The position numbers and the translations under genes were made by a program. This document shows positions 7,664 to 16,671 of a stretch of 64,000 bases of DNA, one piece after another; within the stretch, counting starts at the first letter, position 1, and each line of letters starts with the position of its first letter. This stretch comes from Schumannella sp. 10F1B-5-1. GTDB taxonomy: Bacteria; Actinomycetota; Actinomycetes; Actinomycetales; Microbacteriaceae. The notes beneath the pieces are model-generated. The model had not been told where the DNA came from, did no database searches, and saw nothing but the letters and a program-made list of their open reading frames with translations. Where the stretch lies: positions 317,194 to 381,193 of the forward strand of contig NZ_VHQH01000036.1 in NCBI RefSeq assembly GCF_006517535.1. The letters run 5' to 3'.

Positions 7664-9112
7664 ATGAGCGATTCGCGCCTGGCCGTCGTCGTCCTCGCTG
7701 CCGGAGCCGGCACGCGCATGCGATCGAAGAAGGCGAAGGTGCTGCATCCGATCGCCGGCGTGCCCATGATCGGGCACGTGCTCGCCACCGCCCGCGAGCT
7801 CGACCCGGCGCACGTGCTGACCGTCGTGCGCCACCAGCGCGACGAGGTCGCCGCGGCGATCGCCGAGCTGAGCCCGGAGGCGATCGTCGTCGACCAGGAC
7901 GACGTGCCCGGCACCGGCCGTGCCGTCGAGCAGGCCGTCGCCGCGCTGCCCGCCGACTTCGACGGCGACGTCGTCGTCATCTCCGGCGACGTGCCCCTGC
8001 TGGATGCGGCGACCCTCGCCGGTCTCGTCGCCGCCCACCGCGGTGCGCAGGCGCAGGCCACTCTGCTCAGCGCCGTGCTCGACGACGCCACCGGCTACGG
8101 CCGCATCGTGCGCGACGCCGACGGCGGCGTCGACCGCATCGTCGAGCACAAGGATGCGGCCGAGACCGAGCTCGCGATCGGCGAGATCAACTCCGGCAGC
8201 TACGTCTTCAGCGTCGCCGCCCTGCGCACACACCTGCCCGCCCTGACGACCGAGAACGCGGCGGGGGAGAAGTACCTGACCGAGGTCGTCGGACTGCTGC
8301 GCGCATCCGGATCGGCCGTCGCCGCCGTGCCGGTCAGCGAGCCCTGGATCGTCGGCGGCGTCAACGACCGCGCCCAGCTCTCGGAGCAGGCCCGCCGCCT
8401 CAACGCGATGATCGTGCGCGGCTGGCAGCTCGCCGGCGTCACGATCGTCGACCCGGCGACGACCTGGATCGACCTCGCCGTCACGATCGGCGAGGACACC
8501 GAGATCCTGCCCGGCAGCCGCCTCCTCGGCGCCACGACGATCGACCGGGATGCCGTGATCGGCCCCGACACGACCCTCGTCGACTGCGAGGTCGGCGAGG
8601 GCGCCTCGCTCGTGCGCACCGACGCCACCCTGGCCGTCTTCAAGGCCTACTCGACTGTCGGGCCGTTCTCGTACATCCGCGCGGGCACCGAGCTCGGCGG
8701 CGGCGGCAAGATCGGCGCCTACGTCGAGACGAAGAACGCCAAGATCGGCCGCGGCACCAAGGTGCCGCACCTCAGCTACGTGGGGGATGCCGAGGTCGGC
8801 GAGGAGTCGAACCTCGGCGCCGGCACGATCACCTCGAACTACGACGGCGTGAACAAGCACCGCACCGAGATCGGCCGGAACGTGAGGATCGCGTCGCATA
8901 CCGTGCTCGTCGCGCCCGTTAGGATCGGTGACGGAGCGTACACGGGAGCCGGCGCCGTGGTCCGCAAGGACGTTCCTGCGGGATCGCTGGCGCTCACCGT
9001 CGCTCCGCAACGCAACATCGAGGGCTGGGTCGAGCAGAAGCGACCGGGCACCGCGTCGGCGCAGGCGGCCGCGGAGTCCCGCGCCGAGACGCCCACCGAG
9101 CCGAGCGCCTGA
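7664..9112 (+). CDS. glmU: Bifunctional GlcNAc-1-P uridyltransferase/GlcN-1-P acetyltransferase
   Basis: 482 residues. It makes UDP-GlcNAc for peptidoglycan: the C-terminal domain acetylates glucosamine-1-phosphate and the N-terminal domain transfers UMP. The pyrophosphorylase signature LAAGAGTRMRSKKAKVLH is 11-28, PGTGRA follows, and the metal-binding D109 lies in SGDVPLLD. The left-handed beta-helix (from about 255) has the acetyltransferase motifs VPHLSYVGD and GTITSNYDGVNKHRT. The N-terminal start is supported by CAGAAT 6 bases before ATG. prs follows 17 bases after its stop, the usual glmU-prs operon. Confidence 0.98.
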   Translation: MSDSRLAVVVLAAGAGTRMRSKKAKVLHPIAGVPMIGHVLATARELDPAHVLTVVRHQRDEVAAAIAELSPEAIVVDQDDVPGTGRAVEQAVAALPADFDGDVVVISGDVPLLDAATLAGLVAAHRGAQAQATLLSAVLDDATGYGRIVRDADGGVDRIVEHKDAAETELAIGEINSGSYVFSVAALRTHLPALTTENAAGEKYLTEVVGLLRASGSAVAAVPVSEPWIVGGVNDRAQLSEQARRLNAMIVRGWQLAGVTIVDPATTWIDLAVTIGEDTEILPGSRLLGATTIDRDAVIGPDTTLVDCEVGEGASLVRTDATLAVFKAYSTVGPFSYIRAGTELGGGGKIGAYVETKNAKIGRGTKVPHLSYVGDAEVGEESNLGAGTITSNYDGVNKHRTEIGRNVRIASHTVLVAPVRIGDGAYTGAGAVVRKDVPAGSLALTVAPQRNIEGWVEQKRPGTASAQAAAESRAETPTEPSA

Positions 9113-9129
9113 GGGCAGGAAGCGAGATC

Positions 9130-10107
9130 GTGGCCGCGATCAAGATCACCGGTGAGAAGAAGCTCGTCCTCGTCACGGGGCGTGCTCATCCGCAGCTCGC
9201 ACACGACATCGCCGCCGAGCTCGGATCGGAGCTGGTCGAGACCGACTCGCGCACCTTCGCCAACGGCGAGATCTACTCCCGCTTCGAGGAGAGCGTGCGC
9301 GGTGCCGACATGTTCGTCATCCAGTCGCACACGAGCCCCATCAACGAGTGGCTCATGGAGCAGCTGATCATGGTGGATGCGGCCAAGCGCGCGAGCGCGA
9401 AGCGCATCACCGTCGTGGCCCCGTTCTATCCCTACTCGCGTCAGGACAAGAAGGGCCGCGGCCGCGAGCCGATCTCGGCCCGCCTGGTCGCCGACCTGTT
9501 CAAGGCCGCCGGCGCCGACCGCATCATGAGCGTCGACCTGCACGCCGCGCAGATCCAGGGCTTCTTCGACGGCCCCGTCGACCACCTGTTCGCCATGCCG
9601 GTGCTGCTCGAGCACTTCCAGGCCAAGCTCGACCCGTCGACGCTGACGGTCGTCAGCCCCGACATGGGCCGCGTGCGCGTCGCCGACATCTGGAGCGACA
9701 AGCTCGGCGCCCCGCTCGCGATCATCCACAAGCGCCGCGACCCGAAGGTCGCGAACCAGGTGACCGTGCATGAGATCGTCGGCCAGGTCGAGGGGCGCGT
9801 GTGCCTGCTCGTCGACGACCTCATCGACACCGGCCGCACGATCGTCAAGGCCGCCGAGGCGCTCAAGGCGCAGGGCGCGATCGGCGTCGTCGTCGCCGCG
9901 ACCCACGCCGTGTTCAGCGATCCGGCCGTCGAGATCCTGCAGAGCGACTTCATCGACTCGGTCGTCGTCACCGACACGCTGCCGGTGCCGGAGTCGAAGC
10001 GCTGGGACCGCCTCGAGATCCTGCCGATCGCGCCGCTGATCGCCCGCGCCATCCACGAGGTCTTCGACGACGGCTCGGTCACGAGCATGTTCGACGGCGC
10101 CGCCTGA
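9130..10107 (+). CDS. prs: Ribose-phosphate diphosphokinase (PRPP synthase)
   Basis: 325 residues with a GTG start behind GGAAGCGAGA. It converts ribose-5-phosphate and ATP to PRPP for nucleotide, His and Trp synthesis. Visible are the flexible catalytic loop PYSRQDKKGRGREP (101-114), metal ligand H138 in VDLHAAQIQGFF and the PRPP loop DDLIDTGRT (229-237). The length is normal. It is second in the operon after glmU and is followed 10 bases later by a membrane protein gene that may be read from the same message. Confidence 0.98.
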   Translation: MAAIKITGEKKLVLVTGRAHPQLAHDIAAELGSELVETDSRTFANGEIYSRFEESVRGADMFVIQSHTSPINEWLMEQLIMVDAAKRASAKRITVVAPFYPYSRQDKKGRGREPISARLVADLFKAAGADRIMSVDLHAAQIQGFFDGPVDHLFAMPVLLEHFQAKLDPSTLTVVSPDMGRVRVADIWSDKLGAPLAIIHKRRDPKVANQVTVHEIVGQVEGRVCLLVDDLIDTGRTIVKAAEALKAQGAIGVVVAATHAVFSDPAVEILQSDFIDSVVVTDTLPVPESKRWDRLEILPIAPLIARAIHEVFDDGSVTSMFDGAA

Positions 10108-10117
10108 GCGCTCGCCC

Positions 10118-11464
10118 GTGAGCGGGGCGCGCTTCGCCGAGGTCGAGCCTCGACCCGCGCGGCTCGTCGCGCTGACGATCGCCGACGTCGGCCTGGCGCT
10201 GATGTACGGCACCCTGATCGGCCTGCTCGCGGTCATCGCGGCCGCGCTGCTCGTCACCGAGGTGATGACCGGCGACCCGGCACGTGTCGGCGACGCCATC
10301 GCCCGCCTCGGGGTCGGACTCACGCTCCCGGCGTTCGCGGCCGGACTGCTGCTGCGCTTCCTCGCCGGCCCGGTCGCCGGCGTGCTGCTCGCCCGTGACG
10401 AGCTGCGCAGGCTGGATGCCCGTCCCGAGCTGATCGCCCCGCGCCGCCAGCGCGCGCTCGTCGCCGGGCAGAAGCCCTTCGACGGACTCCGGGGCTTGCT
10501 GCGCGTGCTCGCGGCGCTGTGCGGCGTCATGCTCTTCGTGACGGCGATCGTCTTCCTCATGGACCCCGACGACGACCCCGAGATCATCGGGATCGTGCTG
10601 CTCGTGATGGCCGCCGGGCTCGCGGTGTGCATCCTGGGGCTGCGGGCGTTCCGCGGCGGCGGACCCGCGTGGTGGCGCCGGCTGCGTGATCGGGTCCAGT
10701 CGCGCCGCGGGCGCGATCGCGTGGATGCGGCGGAGGCGGCGGAGGCGGCAGAGCGCGCCGATCGCGAGCGCGTCGCGGGAGCGCCGATGCGTCTCGAGGC
10801 CGGCCGCCCCGGGCACTGGCTGACGCTCGCCGTCGTGCGCGGCGGCCGGATCGCGCTGCGCACCTTCCTGATCAGCGGCGGCATCCTCATGGCGGCCGTG
10901 TTCATCCGGCAGCCGTGCCGAACCTGCTCGACGCGCTACTGGTCGACACCGGTCGAGACGTTCATCGACGTGCTCGTGCTGATCGCGACGGCCGTGGCGA
11001 TCATCGGCGCGATCCTCGAGCTCGGGGTGCTCGTTCTCTGGATCGTGCGGCGCCGGCTGCGTCGCGGCGAGCTGGCGCAGCTCGCTCGCCTGACCGGCGT
11101 GAGTCTGCGGCCGTCGGAGATCTCCGACGAGCTGTCGCAGCATCCCACCGCCGTGCTGCTCGGGATGGGCGGGGTCGCGGCCGCGCTGATCGCCGCGCTC
11201 ATGCTGGTGCCCGCCGTGGTCGAGATGGAGCGCACCGACGTGGCGGAGCTGGCGGCGCTGCATCCCGCGGGCGTGATCGCGCTGGTGGCGAGCGGCGTCG
11301 TCGCTCTCGTCAGCACGATCGCGATCGGCGTCGGGCACGTGGCCGGGGTGCGATTCCGCAACGGGCTGCGCGCGCGGTGGACGCCGGGCGACCCGATGCC
11401 GCCGAGACCGGCGACGGCCTCGCGGTCGTCTCGCCAGCGCAGTCCGAAGCCGACGACCCGGTGA
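10118..11464 (+). CDS. Multi-pass membrane protein, unknown function
   Basis: 448 residues, not recognised. Hydrophobic segments lie near 17-47, 63-85, 130-150, 156-178, 252-268, 283-310, 344-366 and 385-410, giving about eight helices. A charged loop at about 180-235 has the Ala/Glu run AEAAEAAERADRER. A CRTC pair (about 267-270) could bind metal or form a disulphide. A basic tail ends in RSPKPTTR. It begins with GTG 10 bases after prs, so translation is probably coupled to it. It converges on the small gene at 11467 with 2 bases between the stops. Confidence 0.8.
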   Translation: MSGARFAEVEPRPARLVALTIADVGLALMYGTLIGLLAVIAAALLVTEVMTGDPARVGDAIARLGVGLTLPAFAAGLLLRFLAGPVAGVLLARDELRRLDARPELIAPRRQRALVAGQKPFDGLRGLLRVLAALCGVMLFVTAIVFLMDPDDDPEIIGIVLLVMAAGLAVCILGLRAFRGGGPAWWRRLRDRVQSRRGRDRVDAAEAAEAAERADRERVAGAPMRLEAGRPGHWLTLAVVRGGRIALRTFLISGGILMAAVFIRQPCRTCSTRYWSTPVETFIDVLVLIATAVAIIGAILELGVLVLWIVRRRLRRGELAQLARLTGVSLRPSEISDELSQHPTAVLLGMGGVAAALIAALMLVPAVVEMERTDVAELAALHPAGVIALVASGVVALVSTIAIGVGHVAGVRFRNGLRARWTPGDPMPPRPATASRSSRQRSPKPTTR

Positions 11465-11466
11465 CG

Positions 11467-11817
11467 TCAGCGCGTGCGCGCCTCGGGGATCAGACCGAGC
11501 GAGGCGAACAGGCGCTCCTGCCGGTCGAACCCGACGCTGTAGCAGTACCAGCCGGGTCCGTCGTCGCCGAGCTCGAAGCGCACCGTGCCGTCGTATCCCG
11601 GGGCGGATGCGGCCACGATCGCCGAGCAGGTGAAGGCCGCCGAGCGCGCCTGCGTCTGCAGCGTCACGAGCATCCCCGGGATGACGAGCGCGAACACGCC
11701 CACCACGACGACGATGCGCATGATGCGCACGGTCATCGGGTGTCGCAGCGGCCGGTCGTGGGGAACGTACTCGGCCAGCTCCGGGTGGAACTCGTCGTCG
11801 CTCGGCACGCGGACCAT
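11467..11817 (-). CDS. Small single-pass membrane protein
   Basis: 116 residues, unrecognised. A polar N-terminus (HPELAEYVPHDRPLRH) precedes one membrane helix (about 33-57, IVVVVGVFALVIPGMLVTL). The remainder is an extracytoplasmic domain with two cysteines (FTCSAIVA and GWYCYSVG) that could pair. It ends in RTR. Upstream DNA is shared with the divergent CoA-transferase gene at 11863. ATG 11817 is the only start that gives a full N-terminus. Confidence 0.75.
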   Translation of the reverse strand: MVRVPSDDEFHPELAEYVPHDRPLRHPMTVRIMRIVVVVGVFALVIPGMLVTLQTQARSAAFTCSAIVAASAPGYDGTVRFELGDDGPGWYCYSVGFDRQERLFASLGLIPEARTR

Positions 11818-11862
11818 CGTGCCACGCGATCGCTGCGCCGGTGCCGGGAGTACGGTCACGAC

Positions 11863-13290
11863 ATGGATGCGATCCGCGAGCTGGGGCTGTCGGTCGCGCC
11901 GGCGACCGTGGTCGGCGAGCGCGGACTCGCGTCGGCGTATCCGGTCTCCGACCTGGCGTCCGCGGCGGTCGGCGCCGCGGGCTCGGCCGTCGCCGGGCTG
12001 CTCGTCGCCCTCGGGCACGCCGAGCCGGCCGCGCGCGTGCGGCGCGAGCTGGCCGAGGCGTGGTTCCGCAGTCCGCTCGACCCCGTCGGCTGGGCGCCGC
12101 CGCCCGCCTGGGATGCGCTGGCCGGCGACTACCGCGCCCGTGACGGCTGGGTGCGCCTGCACACCAATGCGCCGCACCACCGCCGGGCGGCGCTGCGGGC
12201 GCTGGGGCTGGACGCGTCTGCGGAGCGAGAAGTCGTGGAGGCCGCCGTCGCCGCACTCGACGCCGACGAGGTCGAGCAGCGCGTGGTCGAGGCCGGGGGA
12301 GCGGCGGCCGCGCTGCGGTCCGCTGCGGCGTGGGCCGCGCATCCCCAGGGCCGCGCGGTGGCCGACGAGCCGCTCGTCGCCCGCGTCGCGGCGCCCGCCG
12401 GCGAACCCCGACCGGCGTCCGCCTCGACCTGGCGCCCCGCCGCGGGCCGTCCGCTCGCCGGCCTGCGGGTGCTCGACCTGACCCGCGTGCTCGCAGGACC
12501 CACCGCGACGCAGCTGCTCGCCGGACTCGGCGCCGAGGTGCTGCGCGTCGACCCGCCCGACTGGGACGAGCCGGGCGTGCTGCCGATCGTGATGTCGGGC
12601 AAGCGCGCGGCGCGCCTCGATGCGCGCACCCCGGCGGGCTCCGCGCGACTCGTCGAGCTGCTGGCGGGTGCGGACGTGCTCGTGCACGGACTGCGACCCG
12701 GGGCGCTCGAGGGGCTCGGCCTGGACCTGGCAACCCGGCACCGAATCCGCCCGGGCATCGTCGAGGTCGCGCTCGACGCCTACGGCTTCACCGGTCCGTG
12801 GGCCGGCCGCCGCGGCTTCGACAGCCTCGTGCAGATGTCGTCGGGCATCGCCGACACCGGGATGCGGGCCGCCGGCGCCGCGCCCGACGAGACCGACCCG
12901 GACGCGCATCCCGCGCCGCTGCCCGTGCAGGCGCTCGACTTCGCGACCGGGTACCTCGTGGCCGCGGCGGCGCTCGCCGGGCTCGCGGAGCGGCTGCGGG
13001 AGGGCGGGCCGGACGGCTCCGGCGCCGGCTCGATCCGGCGGCTCTCGCTCGCCCGCACCGCCGTCGAGCTCGAGCGGATGCGCGCGGCGAGCGCGACCGC
13101 CGACAACGCATCCCCGGCGGCGGTGACGCAGGCGCCGATCCTCGACCCGATCCCCGATCCGACCCTCGTCGCCACCGCCTGGGGGCCCGCCCGACGGCTC
13201 GCTCCGCCGCTCGAGATCGACGGCGTCGAGTTCGACTGGCCGGTGGAGGCCGGTCCGCTCGGCAGACACCCCGCGGAATGGGCAGACTGA
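11863..13290 (+). CDS. Class III CoA-transferase (CaiB/BaiF family)
   Basis: 475 residues. The canonical CoA-transferase core starts at about 198 with PLAGLRVLDLTRVLAGP, followed by LRPGALEGLGL and YGFTGPWAGRRGFDSLVQ, where D320 is the expected catalytic Asp that forms the acyl anhydride. The first 195 residues resemble a degenerate half of the same fold, with WVRLHTNAPHHRRAALRALGL. It would move CoA between acyl thioesters and a carboxylic acid; the substrates are unknown. TACGGT ends 6 bases before ATG, indicating a leaderless message. The GNAT gene follows 7 bases downstream, probably in one operon. Confidence 0.9.
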   Translation: MDAIRELGLSVAPATVVGERGLASAYPVSDLASAAVGAAGSAVAGLLVALGHAEPAARVRRELAEAWFRSPLDPVGWAPPPAWDALAGDYRARDGWVRLHTNAPHHRRAALRALGLDASAEREVVEAAVAALDADEVEQRVVEAGGAAAALRSAAAWAAHPQGRAVADEPLVARVAAPAGEPRPASASTWRPAAGRPLAGLRVLDLTRVLAGPTATQLLAGLGAEVLRVDPPDWDEPGVLPIVMSGKRAARLDARTPAGSARLVELLAGADVLVHGLRPGALEGLGLDLATRHRIRPGIVEVALDAYGFTGPWAGRRGFDSLVQMSSGIADTGMRAAGAAPDETDPDAHPAPLPVQALDFATGYLVAAAALAGLAERLREGGPDGSGAGSIRRLSLARTAVELERMRAASATADNASPAAVTQAPILDPIPDPTLVATAWGPARRLAPPLEIDGVEFDWPVEAGPLGRHPAEWAD

Positions 13291-13297
13291 GGGGAGC

Positions 13298-13834
13298 ATG
13301 TCGACCACCCCGCACTCCACCAGCTCCGTTCCACAGCATCCCGCGCTCGCCCCCGGCGACGAGCTCGTGCACACGACCCCCGACGACCCGCGCGCGAAGC
13401 CCGTGCTCGACGACCTCGTGCGCGAATACGACGAGCGCTACCGCGACCTGTTCCCCGGCTCGGCCGCCGACGAGGTCTACCGCTACCCGGTCGAGCACTT
13501 CAGCGCTCCCGAGGGCACCTTCCTGCTGCTCCTGCGCGACGGCGAGGCGATCAGCGCGGGCGCGTTCATGCGCCTCGACCCGTCCACGATCGAGCTCAAG
13601 CGCATCTGGACCCGCTCCGACCACCGTGGCGAGGGCCTCGCCCGCGTGATCGTCGCCGAGCTCGAGGCCGAGGCGGCCCGCCGCGGCGCCGAGCGCATCG
13701 TGCTGAGCACCGGCCCCCGCCAGCCCGAGGCCGTGCGCCTCTATCTGCGCCTCGGCTACACGCCGCAGTTCGACGTGGATGCGGACCCGGCGACCGTCGG
13801 CATCCACTGCTTCGAGAAGGCGGTCACAGCATGA
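13298..13834 (+). CDS. GNAT-family N-acetyltransferase
   Basis: 178 residues. The acetyl-CoA loop appears as the variant RSDHRGEGLARVIVAELEAEA (motif A; key residues R-x-x-G-x-G/L), and the C-terminal RLYLRLGYTPQ is motif B. The substrate is unknown. GGGGAG 4 to 9 bases before ATG is a good ribosome site. Its TGA overlaps the ATG of the downstream amine oxidase (ATGA, 13831-13834), so the two are translationally coupled, with the CoA-transferase in front. Confidence 0.92.
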   Translation: MSTTPHSTSSVPQHPALAPGDELVHTTPDDPRAKPVLDDLVREYDERYRDLFPGSAADEVYRYPVEHFSAPEGTFLLLLRDGEAISAGAFMRLDPSTIELKRIWTRSDHRGEGLARVIVAELEAEAARRGAERIVLSTGPRQPEAVRLYLRLGYTPQFDVDADPATVGIHCFEKAVTA

Positions 13835-15003
13835 GCGACGCGACCAGCGCGCCCCGCGGTCGCGGCCGCGTCAGCGACGTCGATGTCGTCGTGATCGGCG
13901 CCGGCGCGATGGGCTCGGCGACCGCCTGGCACCTCGCCCGCGCGGGCCGTTCGGTGATCGTGCTCGAGCAACATTCGGCGGGCCACCATCTCGGCGCCTC
14001 GCATGGCTCCACGCGCAACCTCAGCGCCGCGTACCCGACCGACACCTACCAGGACCTGCTCACCGAGACGCGCGCCCTCTGGCGCGAGCTCGAGGCCGAG
14101 TCGGGAACCACGCTGATCGACGGGGTCGGCGTGGTGCAGCATGGCGGCGAGCTCGCCGAGCTGCAGCAGCTGCGCGAGGTGCACGAGCGCCGCGGCGTGC
14201 GCAGCGAGCTGATCAGCGCCGGCGAGGCGCGCGCGCGCTGGCGCGGACTCCGCTTCGAGACGTCCGTGCTGCACACGCTCGACGCCGGGCGCGTGCGCGC
14301 CGCCGACGCCCTGCGCGTGCTGCGCGAGCGGGCCGAGGCGCACGGTGCGGAGTTCCGCTACGCGACGCCGGTGCGCGGGCTCGTCGACGGCGCGGCCGGC
14401 CCGATCGTCACGACCGACGCCGAGGAGCTGCGCCCTGCTCAGGTCGTGCTGACCGCCGGCGCCTGGACGACCGACCTCGCCCCGGCATCCCTCGCCGCCG
14501 CGCTGCCGCCGCTGCGCGTCACGCAGGAGCAGCCCGCGCACTTCGCCGCGCGCGCCGCGTCCGGCGCCGTAGCTGACGGCTCGGACTTCGTCTGGCCGGG
14601 CTTCATGCAGCGCCCCGAGCCCGGCGAGCGCGACGCGTGGATGCTCAGCCCCACCTACGGCATGCTGACGCCCGGCGAGGGCGTCAAGGTGGGCTGGCAC
14701 GGCGTGGGCGCCGAGGTGCACCCCGACCGCCGCGACTTCGCCGCCGAGCCGGTTCAGATGGATGCGCTGCGCCGCTACGTGCGCGAGTGGATCCCCGGCG
14801 CCGACCCCGACCACTTCGTGCCGATCAGCTGCACCTACACGACGACGCCCACCGAGGACTTCGTGCTCGACCGCCGCGGCGCCGTCACGGTGGGCGCCGG
14901 ATTCTCGGGCCACGGCTTCAAGTTCACCCCGGTGATCGGGCGGATCCTCGCCGACGTGACCCGCGGCATCCCGGCGCCCGAGGTGTTCCGCCTGCCGGCC
15001 TGA
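13831..15003 (+). CDS. FAD-dependent N-methyl amino acid oxidase (SolA/MSOX type)
   Basis: 390 residues. The dinucleotide loop GAGAMG is 23-28 and HGSTRNLS (58-65) is the sarcosine-oxidase-type HGxxR segment. C334 in PISCTYTTTPTEDFVLD matches the cysteine that binds FAD covalently in monomeric sarcosine and N-methyltryptophan oxidases. It should oxidise a secondary amine and release peroxide; the specific amine is not clear. It is coupled to the GNAT gene by ATGA overlap. A strong hairpin at 15034-15069 follows. Confidence 0.92.
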   Translation: MSDATSAPRGRGRVSDVDVVVIGAGAMGSATAWHLARAGRSVIVLEQHSAGHHLGASHGSTRNLSAAYPTDTYQDLLTETRALWRELEAESGTTLIDGVGVVQHGGELAELQQLREVHERRGVRSELISAGEARARWRGLRFETSVLHTLDAGRVRAADALRVLRERAEAHGAEFRYATPVRGLVDGAAGPIVTTDAEELRPAQVVLTAGAWTTDLAPASLAAALPPLRVTQEQPAHFAARAASGAVADGSDFVWPGFMQRPEPGERDAWMLSPTYGMLTPGEGVKVGWHGVGAEVHPDRRDFAAEPVQMDALRRYVREWIPGADPDHFVPISCTYTTTPTEDFVLDRRGAVTVGAGFSGHGFKFTPVIGRILADVTRGIPAPEVFRLPA

Positions 15004-15033
15004 CCCCTGCGGCGTCAGGCCGATCCTCATGCG

Positions 15034-15069
15034 AAAGGCCGCGGCATCCCGGAGGATGCCGCGGCCTTC
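15034..15069. terminator. Perfect 15-bp hairpin between convergent genes
   Basis: AAGGCCGCGGCATCC (15035-15049), loop CGGA, then its exact complement (15054-15068). It stands between the stops of the amine oxidase and gnd, so it can end both transcripts. A short A run before and T run after (AAA, CTT) are the only U-like tract in either direction. Confidence 0.85.
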
Positions 15070-15090
15070 ACCGCACGGGCGCGAGCGCGA

Positions 15091-16548
15091 TCAGTGCGCG
15101 TCGGTCGCCTCGATCTCGGTGCGGTCGCCCGACCACAGCGTGTGGAAGGTGCCCTGCTTGTCGACGCGCTTGTAGGTGTGCGCGCCGAAGAAGTCGCGCT
15201 GACCCTGCACGAGCGCGGCGGGCAGGCGCTCGGCGCGCAGACCGTCGTAGTAGGCGAGCGACGACGAGAACGCCGGAGCCGGGATGCCCGACTGCGTCGC
15301 CGCGACGACGACGCGACGCCAGGCCTCCTGGCCCTCGACCAGCACGTCGCGGAAGAACGGCGCGGTCAGCAGCGCGACCAGCTCGGGGTTCTCGGCGTAG
15401 GCGTCGGTGATGCGGTTGAGGAAGCGGGCGCGGATGATGCAGCCTCCGCGCCAGATCTTCGCGATCTCGCCCTTCTGGATGTTCCAGCCGTACTCCTCGG
15501 CGCCGGCGACGATCTCGTCGAAGCCCTGCGAGTAGGCGACGATCTTCGAGGCGTAGAGCGCGCGGCGCACGTCCTCGACGAAGGCGTCCGCGTCCTCGGG
15601 GGCGACGGCCCACGCGGTCGACGGGCCGGGCAGGTCGGCGGCGGCGGCGCGCTGCGCCGGCTTCGACGACAGCGATCGGGCGAACACGGCCTCGGCGATG
15701 CCCGACACGGGGATGCCCAGGTCGAGCGCGCTCTTGACGGTCCACGCGCCGGTGCCCTTGGCTCCGGCCTGGTCGAGGATGACATCCACCAGGGGCTTGC
15801 CGGTCTCGGCGTCGTTCTGACGCAGCACCTCGGCGGTGATCTCGATGAGGTACGACTCGAGGTCGCCCTTATTCCACTCGGTGAAGATGTCGGCGATCTC
15901 GGTGGGGGTCTTGCCGGTGCCGCGGCGGATGAGGTCATAGGCCTCGGCGATGAGCTGCATGTCGGCGTACTCGATGCCGTTGTGGATCATCTTGACGAAG
16001 TGGCCGGCGCCGTCGTGGCCGACGTGCGTGACGCAGGGCTCGCCCTCGGCGACCGCGGCGATCGACGTGAGGATCGGGCCGAGGGTGACCCACGACTCGT
16101 CCGAGCCGCCGGGCATGATCGAGGGGCCGTTGAGCGCGCCCTCCTCGCCGCCCGAGATGCCCGCGCCGACGAAGTTGATGCCGGTCTCGCGCACGGCCTT
16201 CTCGCGGCGGATCGTGTCGGTGAAGAGCGCGTTGCCGCCGTCGACGATGATGTCGCCCGGCTCGAAGACCTTCGTCAGCTCGTCGATGACGGCGTCGGTG
16301 CCCTTGCCCGCCTGCACCATGATGATCGCGGTGCGCGGGGTGGTGAGGCTGTCGGCGAGCTCCTGGTAGTCCTTGGCGGCGATGAGGCCGGCCTCGGGGT
16401 GCTCGGTGATCAGGGTCTCGGTCTTCGACCAGCTGCGGTTGAACACGGCGACCGTGTTGCCCTCGCGGCTGGCGAGGTTGCGGGCCAGGTTCGATCCCAT
16501 CACCGCGAGTCCGACGACGGCGATGTTGGCCTGAGGGCTGTCCGACAC
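15091..16548 (-). CDS. gnd: 6-phosphogluconate dehydrogenase, decarboxylating
   Basis: 485 residues; oxidises 6-phosphogluconate to ribulose-5-phosphate with NADP in the pentose phosphate pathway. The Rossmann loop is GLAVMG (13-18). The substrate signature GAGISGGEEGA begins at 128. The catalytic residues are K186 and E193 with N190 (GHFVKMIHNGIEY). The full helical C-terminal domain is present, so this is the long 6PGDH form rather than the short YqeC form. It is read alone, with a bidirectional hairpin at its 3' end, and is divergent from the hydroxyacid dehydrogenase gene. Confidence 0.98.
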   Translation of the reverse strand: MSDSPQANIAVVGLAVMGSNLARNLASREGNTVAVFNRSWSKTETLITEHPEAGLIAAKDYQELADSLTTPRTAIIMVQAGKGTDAVIDELTKVFEPGDIIVDGGNALFTDTIRREKAVRETGINFVGAGISGGEEGALNGPSIMPGGSDESWVTLGPILTSIAAVAEGEPCVTHVGHDGAGHFVKMIHNGIEYADMQLIAEAYDLIRRGTGKTPTEIADIFTEWNKGDLESYLIEITAEVLRQNDAETGKPLVDVILDQAGAKGTGAWTVKSALDLGIPVSGIAEAVFARSLSSKPAQRAAAADLPGPSTAWAVAPEDADAFVEDVRRALYASKIVAYSQGFDEIVAGAEEYGWNIQKGEIAKIWRGGCIIRARFLNRITDAYAENPELVALLTAPFFRDVLVEGQEAWRRVVVAATQSGIPAPAFSSSLAYYDGLRAERLPAALVQGQRDFFGAHTYKRVDKQGTFHTLWSGDRTEIEATDAH

Positions 16549-16671
16549 GTGCTTCTCCTGTATGTCATCGAGGGGGATGCGCCCAGGCTATCGCTCCCGG
16601 CATCCCACCCGCCGCGGGGTGCCGCCCTACGACTCGACCGCGCGTCCGCCCGCGCCTGGCAGGATCGAGAG